Made by a program: the position numbers and the translations under genes. The notes beneath the pieces were generated by a model. It saw nothing but the letters and a program-made list of their open reading frames with translations, ran no database searches and was not told where the DNA came from. Positions 55,696-64,000 of a stretch of DNA of 64,000 nucleotides are shown piece by piece. Within the stretch, counting starts at the first letter, position 1. The number at the start of each line of letters is the position of its first letter. The DNA lies in assembly GCF_028502605.1 (NCBI RefSeq), contig NC_079233.1, positions 5,084,001 to 5,148,000 on the forward strand. Reading direction: 5' to 3'. This DNA is from Trichoderma breve. Lineage: Eukaryota; Ascomycota; Sordariomycetes; Hypocreales; Hypocreaceae.

Positions 55696-58540
55696 ACGGC
55701 TTACTTAGAGCTATTGGGCGGGAATTCTACGAATCGAGGAAGAGCGACATGTTCATGACTTTTGTCAGTGTATTTACGAACTATAATGGCAACTCAGGTG
55801 ACGCTACTATTGGTAGCGTCGGCGGCGCGAGGTTTGGGACTCCAGATTGAATTGCTTGTATAAGAAACGAAAATGATTTGAGACTGACAACTTACGGGGC
55901 TATCAAAAGAATACATTGTATCGAATTTTGTCCCAAGTGCTACTCTTGACGTCTTGTGGAACTTGAGGACGGAGGCAGGCAAGGGTTTAGCTGCCGAATA
56001 CTTCATAACCTTCAGGGCTATAATGATTTCGCCTATGGGGCACGGATTTTTCCATACACCATGCAGAGTGCAGCTCCATATGTCGGTAGGTATGGCGCTG
56101 GGTTATAGTATTCTGTAACCAAATCAGAGATAACCTAGCCAGAGATCCTAGGCAAGGCAGGCCGTTTATCTGATGTCAATTTCGTATTTGGATTATGAAG
56201 GGCGCGGTTAGCCGTCGCTTCGAACCGGCCAGCTATTCAGCACTCAGGGAATTTTATTCAATAGCTTCCCGCAGAGCCGGGACAATGGCAGGCCTCTCCC
56301 GTCGTCAATTCCGTTTCCAAGCCTTGGATGCCAGGAACCCAGCAGGCAATAAAGCAGGGGGTTGAGGTAGCGTGAGGTAACCAGCTGAACATCCCAGCCA
56401 TCACACTCCATATCCGAATAAGAGCTTCGAGGTGTAAGAGTATTTGGTGTGTCTCTCAAAGCTAGCCTTTTCGGCAGCGACAGCCTTGCCTGAGTGTTAA
56501 TTACACCTGCTTTGTAATAATAACCGTCGAATTATAGGGGCTCTCTTCTTCCAGGGTACTATTCCATCTTGCCAACGTTGATGTGGCCACCATCTACGAT
56601 GCTCAATCTCAATCTCTGAGTTGGAATACAGGCATTCTACGCGTATGGACATACTAGCCCAAATCGTACACAACCGACAAAGTTGTAAGTCAATTTACAT
56701 CAAACGGCGTCTCTTGATAGGACGGGCAACTCGCAGCTTTGCACCAAGTAAGAAGCTGGATGCTGACAGCCCTAATGGTAGGCTGAGGATTTGTTTCAAG
56801 AGATGCTAGCGCAAGCAATCAAACAATATCGCCAGTGGCCCAAGCTTGTCCAATCCCTGCCTCGTATGATTTCATGTTTACGGAGCAAGATTCCCGCCCG
56901 AGTACTCGTACTTACATATGTACTCCGCATGGAGAAAGCTGTTCGCACCTTAGTAAGATCAGATACCCGACTCAGGCGCCGTAATATTGGGGCAAAGGTG
57001 CAGGTCTGAGACAGGACAAGATAAGCCGCCGTTAGAACAAGTTGGTGTGCATGTGGCGCTGGCATTGCATCGTGGCTAGTTGCTGTAGCATGAGAGACAG
57101 ACAGTACTTGCATCTGCATGTGCCCAATCCAGCCTCACGAAGATAGTACGAGTAGTTACCTGTAAAAACTTGGACACCCATGCCACACACAAGTGATGGA
57201 GGTGATGAGCTTTTGTACGGAGCTCCAGCTGGGACGCCCAATGGTCTGGCCTCATTTAAATTTCAGGGTTAGGCCGTCCGCTGGCTCCCGGGGCAGCCAT
57301 GTTTGGCGCCCAGCAAGTACTGGTACTCGCAAGTTTTTGACAGAGCTGGGCATCCGCCGCCAAGGTACAAGCATCATCTCTGTTCGCTACGGCGTAAAGA
57401 CCATCCAGAGTGGTCATAGCAACCCCCACCATTGTCTCGGCGAAGGCTGAAGCCACTACCGCCTCCAGGCACAAGTACCGGTACTTGTTGCGATGCAGCT
57501 CCACCGAGCGTTCGTCTGTATCGTATCGCATCGCATCAACATGTCATGGAATCATCAATACGTGTCAATACTTTCTGCATGTATGTAGGCACATGCATCG
57601 ACAATGGGAGTGGCACCTTATGCTATCAGACTATCAGGTACGGTACAACGCACCACATCCAATCGCCCAAGCCTTGGCCCGGCACCAAACATCCATGCCA
57701 GCAGGACAGGAACAGAGCCCAATTGGGCCTTTGTGACATCAAGGTAACCAACACCGACTGTGATGCTAAACCAAATCAACCAGCACAACCACTCACTGCA
57801 GTTGGCCTGCCGGCAGTAGCTTCGATGCCCGCCGTGCCCAAGCCAAAGTACCTTTCCGCAGTGCCGTCGCCGAGAGAGTACCTGGCCCCAGCTGGCGCAC
57901 TCGCGCGCTTCCCACCAGACAATTTAGCATCTAATCTTAGTCGCATAAAGACCCGTAGACTGGCCCCTGGTCTGGTCGCTGGTCTGGTCGTGTCGCGCCC
58001 CTGAAAGGCAGACGAGCAAAAAGATTCCCACCATCTTCTTCGCCATCGCAAACAAGCGAAATCATCTTTTTCCTCAGTGTGCGGGACGGCGTCCCTTCTT
58101 GAGGATCGTGATCACGCCTTTTTGTGTGCGCGCTGGCTGCTTCCCCTCGTTGAAAGCTTCACTTCATCCGAGCCTTCAACAAGTGCCCCTCCTTTCTTTC
58201 ACTTCTCTCTGTCGCCTTTGTTTCTTATTCAACCCACGCACTTATACGACATTCGCAGCGCGAATTGATTGCCTTCTTCTTCTCTCCATTTCCATTGTCG
58301 AGGCCGGTGGTGTGATTGGCTTCTCGGCAGGCTCACATCGCTTCGCCTGGGTCCTTCGCCCCAGACTCGGATTTGCTTTTCTCTACTTCTTCTGTCTGCA
58401 GGCTATAATCCACCGCTTCTTGACAAGCTGGAAGCTAGCAGCAGCAGCAGCTTCCTAACAGCATATTTCTTTCTTTGAATGATTTATGCCAATCGTTGCA
58501 TCGACAATCCATTCTCCAGTCGCTGATAGAATTGCCCAAA
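55696..58540. other. Intergenic with the Msb1-like gene leader
   Basis: About 2.8 kb. The short frames (for example 57432-58004 and 56459-56244) have no family features. The last 350 bp before 58541 are CT-rich leader and include an AGC run (about 58437-58452). Confidence 0.4.
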
Positions 58541-61500
58541 ATGCCTGGCATCTTCTCTCGACGCAAGAAGGACGCAAAGTCCAAGAAGAACGGACTCGAC
58601 GACGCAGATTTACTTCCGCAGAAGAAACAATGGGACGATGCTTGGACTCGCAAGACGGTTGAGCCCGAGGAGATTCGAGAGCTTCTGCACGGCTGCTGCG
58701 AAGAGCTCAAGTCGCGAGGTAGGTCATTCACCAAGGCTGGATGTTAGGCAGCTTGTCACGATTCTGGTAGTTTCTTGCGCATTTACCTTTGACTAACGAT
58801 TACGCTGCAGGCCTCGATCATCCATTCTTCCTGCTCCCTTTCCGACCGACTTCGAACCCCAGCGCCGTTCGCACCTTTGTTCGAAACTTCTTCAGCCAAG
58901 ACCCTCCGATTAGCGGGGAGATGCTGCTCCAGGAGCTGCGCATGACAGAGCCCATGGTACGTATCTTTGTTTGCATGGCAAACCGGAATGCTCACAAAAA
59001 GTACAGGTCATCTCGGGAGTCGTAAAATGGTGCTGGAGCCGTCTTCACGGAGGCCTCGTTGGCTGGGATGCGTATGAACTGTTCAAGGTTGGAGAACGAG
59101 GTATGTGATAGGGACTACTAATAAGCATTTACGGTTACATGCGGGTGCTGACTTTCTGGTGCTACCCAAGACTCCAACATGGCCCGCGATTCCTTCAAAA
59201 CGTTCATCCCCCTCAGCGTGGAAAATGCGGCGCGCCAGCAGATAATCTTCGATTTCTTTGGCCTGATAGCGGCAGTCGCAGCTCATGGCAAGAACAATGG
59301 CTTTGGTGGGCGCAAGCTGTCTCGTATGGCCTCGTGGTGGGCCTTTGACCACAATGATACTGGTAAAGGTTTCGACGGTGGTTATGGGGCATGGCTTAGG
59401 TACGACGACGATCTGCCAATTCTGAATACGGAATATCGATGGAGCTTCATGCTAATATTTTTCGTGCTTGCAGTGCTGCCGATGCCACCAGTCATCTCTT
59501 TTTCGCTTATCTGAGGTCGCTTTCCCCTGAGCAGAACCCCACAGGAATCACCATGCTGCCCAGGTCTCTCCAGAAGCTGCTTCAAGAAACCGAGTATCCT
59601 CCGCAGAGGCCGGAACTGCTTTTGGTCAAGACCAAGAAGGTGGTCATGATTGTTGACACAGTTTCCCCAACCCCGTTCGCCTTGTTGCGCCGAGCAAACC
59701 ACTTTCAGTATCGCGACTCCGATAGCGAACTCCAGGAATTTTCCAGCTACGAAGACCCAGTGCAGGCACTAACAGACGAATGCCAGCGAGTCCTCAAGGC
59801 AATCTCATCAGCTAATCAGTCACAAGCGTCGAGCGTCAAAGTTTCTACGAGCTTACGAGATGCCTCTTGGTCCCGATTTGAGGATATTGGTTTCGCCAGC
59901 TCCCTGGAGGAGGAAGACGATGACGAAGGAAGCGTCGTGCCAAAGAGAAACCAACAGCTCAAACAGTTCCAGGGCCTCCGCAACAGCCCTCTCTCCGGCG
60001 GCAACGGATTGGCACGCCCGACTACGCCTTCGTGGGCAGACTTTTTGTCGGCCGGTTTTGTCGACGACAACCAATCAAGGCCCAACTACCTGCTGCCTCC
60101 CGACAAAATTCTCCCTCCGCTATCGCCTGATAGCCGTCAACACAGCTCGCAATCTCATAACCCAAGGCTCGAGAGCGAACGTGATGTTGAGCCTGGAGAG
60201 CTCGCAAGTATTAGGGTTATCGACCTGGACGACGCTTTTTGGTGGGTGTGGATGACCAGTCTTGCACCAGAGGAGACCCCGGAACGCAAGTCGGCTTTTG
60301 GCAGATGCGCAGTTGTTGAGACTTCCATCCGTGGTTGCCGCTGGCTTGTTGTGGAGGAGATCATCGCAGGAGCAGCTCCTGATGCTCAAGAAGGAGCCTA
60401 TATTGCGGAAAAGAAGGGATTGTTTTCATGGACAAAGCGTTCCAAGACCGTCTCTCGACGCAAGAAGTCTCTTGACAAGAATGACAAGACTACAACCGCC
60501 AACGCCAACGATAGCAAGGCCAGCATTGGCCCGGATGCTCATGCCAGAGTCCAGGCAAAGGCTGCCCAGCTGAGAGCTCAGCAGGACCGGGAGGAGAACC
60601 GCCCGGCGCCTGTTGTTCGCCGCGGCCGCACAGATGCCGAGTTGATGGCTGAAAAGACTAATAGTGTTATGACCCTTCAGCCCCATATTCTGGGCGAGGC
60701 CTCCTCAGCCATGAAGTGGGTTAAGAAGTACGACAAGGGCACCATCAAGGATATGTACATGGCCAACGACAACGCAGGTCGAGGAAACGCAGTTCCCGAA
60801 CCTACCGAAAACCACGAACCTTCCGGTGACAATCTTCCCTCGCCCGCAGTGCCTCCCAAGGATAGTCTTTTGACACCGGCTGCCTCGCCTTTGCCCCATG
60901 GACACTCTGCCTTATCATTGGTTCCCGAGAATGTTTTGGAAGAGGCGCGATCTCGCTCTCCTCTCCCGGAGCAGGCTCAAACTCCTGTGTCTGCTACTCC
61001 TGAGCAGCCAAAGGCAGAGCCTAGCCTACCAACACCGCCTAAAGAAGAGCCCGCTGCCCGGGTTACGTCGCCTACCTTTAATGGCAAGCCCTCGTCGTTC
61101 GATGCTCCACGGAGCCCCGAACCAAAACAACAGAAGGGTGGCTTCTTGAAGATCTTTGGCCGCAAGAAGCGTGCCTCCAAGAACTTGGAAAGTGTTAAGA
61201 CTGATTTGAACAAGATGCTTGAGCAGAACGCTGGCAAGAAGTCCATCGAGAAGCCAATGGCCAGTCCTGCCGTTGTCTCCCCAATTGAGCAAGAACCGGA
61301 CACGCCAGTGGACGGAGAGCCGATCTACGAGCCGATTTACGACCAGCCGGCTGACGATGATGCTGCAAACGATGATGCCCCTAATCAGCCAGAACCTGAG
61401 CACGATTTCTCAAGATTCGACCAAGGCCCTCTGGATGATGTGCCAGCCTTTGTCCCAGAAGATGATGATGAGGATGAATATGAGGATGCGGTGCCACCAC

Positions 61501-61873
61501 CGATTGCTCGTCCTGCCCCCAAGTTTCCTTCGAAGCTGCCCGTGAAGGAAGCAACTCCTGCTCCTCCTGCGAAAGAAGGACTCCCTGCTGGAATTAGCCC
61601 AGGCATTCAGGACCGTTTTGCTCAGCTCCGCAAGAATGCGGCTGAGCGAACTTCTTCCCGCCCGGATGACTTCCCCAAGCCCGCAAAGACTGAAGGCGAG
61701 GATGGAGAAGAGAGTACGTCCTGATAACTATCCCCTCCTAAATTCTACAAATTAGCATGCAATATACTGACTTTTCTGCAGCAATCGAATCCCGAGTCGC
61801 ACGCATCAAGGCCCGGGTCGCCGAGCTCACCGGCAACATGGAGGGCACATCAGTTCCTCTCCGTAATAACTGA
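58541..61873 (+). CDS. Msb1/Mug8-domain polarity protein, 992 aa
   Basis: Six exons join in frame: 58541-58718, 58811-58956, 59007-59100, 59171-59399, 59474-61713 and 61782-61873 (2979 nt). The protein starts MPGIFSRRKKDAKSKK. Residues about 20-330 form the Msb1/Mug8 domain: WTRKTVEPEEIRELLHGCC, PFRPTSNPSAVRTFVRNFF, KWCWSRLHGGLVGWDAYELF, SVENAARQQIIFDFFGLIA, ASWWAFDHNDTGKGFDGGY and ATSHLFFAYLRSL. The domain is RhoGAP-like and acts with Rho/Cdc42 signalling in budding and polarity in yeasts. A long Ser/Pro/Glu-rich half follows. The last intron adds ESRVARIKARVAELTGNME, a short coiled coil. The role in polarity is by family; the RhoGAP-like fold may lack GAP activity. Confidence 0.9.
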
Positions 61874-62709
61874 GCGAACAAGTTAAACGCTTGAATCCGT
61901 TCGATTTCTTGTTATCAATACTTCTTCTCTTTACTATTTCTGCCGCAATTTGATACCACTCGTCGTCATTTTCCCTTGATCGCAACCAGAGATACGATGC
62001 AATGTGCAGCGTTTCATTTTTAATACTAGTCCATTCTCTCTCTTTGTCTCTCTTCCTCTCTTTATCCCATCTTTTATTTTCTTTCAGACTTATGTATGAT
62101 ACCACCCCAAAAATAGGAGGCGAGCGTGGGGAACGTCAAAGCAAGGGGACATGGGATTTCAGCCTTTTCCTACCACGCACGATTTTCATCATCTTTACAC
62201 ACGAAAAAAATCATGTTGAAAGGGTCTATGCGTATGGAATTTGGAACCTGTCTTTGGCGTTCCCCTCTCCTTCCTCTATCTACCTGCCGTTTTGATCCGG
62301 GATAAAACTGTCTGTCATATTTCCCTATTTTCTTTTTTCTCAATTTTTTTTTCCGCCGAGTTTCTTGATTTTGTGCTGTCCTCAAAAAGAAGAGCGTTGG
62401 AGGGTTCCATATGGAGATGGAAGATGATGAATGTCGTTTGATACATAGTCCCTCGAGGTTTTGAAGCCTGATATAGAACCTGAGAATGCAAGAAATACTA
62501 CTCGTGCTTTTATACTTTTATACTGAGATATGTGACTGGACTTTAAGTGTTGTTGTGATGTATATATCAGGGGGGCATGACTACTCCTTGTCTACTTATG
62601 CAAAAGTAGACACGCACGATGGCGGATCTCCACGCTGCAGTTGACGGCTTGCGGCAATCGATCCCGAAGTCTGAATTAAGCAGAGGGCATTATGCAAAGT
62701 GTTTCTTAC
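61874..62709. terminator. 3' flank of the Msb1-like gene
   Basis: TC-rich and T-rich runs (62035-62090, 62320-62355) suit a 3' UTR/polyadenylation zone. No gene seen. Confidence 0.4.
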
Positions 62710-62909
62710 ATAGTAGATATAGTAGATATAGTAGATATAGTAGATATAGTAGATATAGTAGATATAGTAGATATAGTAGATATAGTAGATATAGTAGATA
62801 TAGTAGATATAGTAGATATAGTAGATATAGTAGATATAGTAAATATAGTAGATATAGTAAATATAGTAGATATAGTAAATATAGTAGATATAGTAGATAT
62901 AGTAGATAT
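62710..62909 (+). repeat. 9-nt satellite, about 22 copies
   Basis: Unit GTAGATATA, nearly perfect over about 200 bp. Three units read GTAAATATA, each separated by one standard unit, so the 3' part has an 18-nt higher-order period. A period of 9 keeps several frames open on both strands and yields artificial SRY, VDI, IST and IYY polypeptides. The unit is a cleaner version of the TAGTAG phrases found beside accessory genes. Confidence 0.95.
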
Positions 62910-63262
62910 TAGACCCTTTAACATCTATCTTAACCGCTTGTTGGTGGTAAATTTGCACGCATTGAAATGCTTGAATCTATTTCTCGTCGTTTCCATGGAT
63001 GTTTAGCTCACTGAATGTCAGCCGAAGTGGCTTCTTCGCATCCTGGGTTTTGGGATCCATGGCTGGCTGAGTGATGAAAAAAAGAAAGAAAGAAGTAAAA
63101 GAATCAAGCTTCTACCGAGAATCAATAGAGCGTAAGCGGTGAAATAATAGCGGTAGAGTATGTGCGGCAGAAACACGAGTGCCTTGACTTCAACAAGTTC
63201 AGTTTGCAGCTGGTGGCAGCTGGAAGAATGTCACATGGTATTCATTTCACCTTCTTCTGTCC

Positions 63263-63270
63263 TATAAAAT
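63263..63270 (+). promoter_or_regulatory. TATA box of the terminal accessory gene
   Basis: TATAAAAT, then a CTTCTT-rich leader of about 90 bp and CATCACCATG at 63400-63409. The promoter layout is intact, which matters because the coding frame carries a stop. Confidence 0.5.
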
Positions 63271-63406
63271 CTTCCTCTTTCTTCTTCCTTCTCTTCATCT
63301 TTTTTTCATCCTTGTTCTTACATTCGTAGCATGTTCTTCCTTCTCTGTCGACGTTATACTTCTTCCTACCTATCTCCGTCCATCACTGTCTACAACAAAC
63401 ATCACC

Positions 63407-64000
63407 ATGTCGATGAGCAATTCTCAAAATGACGCCGACGATAACGCGACGGTATCTCCTGTTCGCCTGCTCCCACACAATAACCCGTGTCCAAACCCGC
63501 ATTTACCTCCTTTGATCATTGGAATTGACAATCCATATGTCCAACAACCAGGAGGTCGGAATCAAAAATTTTACGTTGCCGCTATTGTGGCCTACTAGGA
63601 TCAGGCTACAAACATGACACAACTTGATCAGAACGAATACTTGAGCTTGCTTGAAGCGTCATATTTCAAGATGAATCGTGATACTAAGCGAGGGCCTTCT
63701 CATCACCCTCTTTATTCGAAGCTACAGAATGAGCCTACATGGGCTAAGTTTGTTTTCCTTTCGGCGCTTTACCCAGAGATCCAATTTATCGAAGGACAGC
63801 CAACACGATTTCAACAGCAAATGATGTCAGTATTCAAATCGCTTCGCATAGAAGATAATTATAAAAGCTATATGCTTTACGAGTCAACTCCTCAGCGCGA
63901 TGACCATCAAGCCGAAGTATTGTCGTCGCCCCCATCCGGTCCTCACCCCGATCTGCTAGACGCAATATCAACTATACAAAATGCAATCATGAAGCTGGAT
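63407..64000 (+). pseudogene. Accessory gene interrupted by TAG, runs off the edge
   Basis: From the ATG at 63407 (ideal CACCATG context) one frame is open for all 198 codons to the window end, except for TAG at 63596-63598 (codon 64). The second part reads DQATNMTQLDQNEYLSLLEA, HPLYSKLQNEPTWAKFVFLSALYP and later LLDAISTIQNAIMKLD, clearly protein-like. Compared with the 382-aa protein (3541-4689), FADGVACVQAYW lines up with FYVAAIVAY plus the TAG, and LYRSKL with LYSKL 38 residues later in both. The TAG therefore sits where the paralog has Trp (TGG), one G-to-A change away. An in-frame 60-nt intron ending at CTAG is formally possible but has a poor donor (GTCCAA). Pseudogene or readthrough gene; 3' end not seen. 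Confidence 0.6.

Noticed and set aside
56244..56459. 71-codon minus-strand frame
   Set aside because: Short, unrecognised, without splice or promoter support.
57432..58004. 190-codon plus-strand frame
   Set aside because: No motif; overlaps other unrelated open frames of equal quality in intergenic DNA.
62710..62909. CRISPR-like array
   Set aside because: Units are contiguous 9-mers with no spacers, and the organism is eukaryotic.
62596..62958. Poly-IYY, SRY and VDI frames
   Set aside because: Products of the 9-nt satellite, which is stop-free in several frames.
63539..63598. 60-nt in-frame intron that would remove the TAG
   Set aside because: Donor GTCCAA is far from the fungal consensus and no branch site is seen; the paralog has coding sequence at this place.

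Overview
The window looks like a chromosome segment of a filamentous ascomycete. The reasons are short introns of about 45-70 nt with GT/AG ends and CTAAC-like branch points, intron-poor long exons, a degenerate fungal RNA polymerase II CTD, fungus-type gene families (Tma23, Msb1/Mug8, DUF726), and polypyrimidine 5' leaders. Gene content suggests Sordariomycetes, perhaps Hypocreales; that placement is inference.

Layout. 1-6.1 kb: accessory genes (595-1452, 3541-4689, 5351-5731) and a broken gene (2014-2601). 6.2-13.5 kb: conserved block of a DUF726 hydrolase, an intron-bearing tRNA-Tyr, TMA23, THG1 (8 exons) and SWD1. 14.0-15.8 kb: single-exon trypsin-like accessory gene with CTA/TAG-rich tracts on both sides. 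17.0-22.4 kb: RPB1, three exons. 23.3-23.9 kb: coiled-coil pseudogene with two in-frame TAG codons. 24-39.9 kb: gene-poor stretch with one GNAT acetyltransferase, polypurine tracts and more CTA-rich tracts. 40.0-40.4 kb: small protein with an internal duplication. 44-50.4 kb: small or accessory genes (CxxC zinc protein, F-box-like, acidic coiled-coil, GIY-YIG remnant, single-pass membrane protein). 50.8-61.9 kb: conserved genes HRD3, UNG1 and an Msb1-like gene. 62.7 kb: near-perfect 9-nt satellite. 63.4 kb to the end: another accessory gene interrupted by TAG and cut off by the window edge.

Housekeeping genes cover transcription and chromatin (RPB1, the COMPASS subunit SWD1), tRNA and ribosome biogenesis (THG1, TMA23, tRNA-Tyr), ER-associated degradation (HRD3), base-excision repair (UNG1), polarity (Msb1) and a predicted membrane hydrolase (DUF726). 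They do not form an evident pathway.

The least explained part is the accessory layer. Several accessory proteins share a divergent N-terminal pattern (FY..VA..AY, then LY.SKL....W). Some carry short in-phase tandem repeats encoding heptads or acidic and Gly-Trp runs. Three of the accessory loci are open except for TAG codons, four TAGs in total and all explicable by CpA-to-TpA change; one of these loci also has a frameshift. Degenerate TAGTAG/CTACTA tracts, often paired in opposite orientation, lie beside many accessory genes and remnants. Together this suggests a fast-evolving fungal gene family with its own flanking repeat, partly decayed by RIP-like mutation or possibly read through at UAG.
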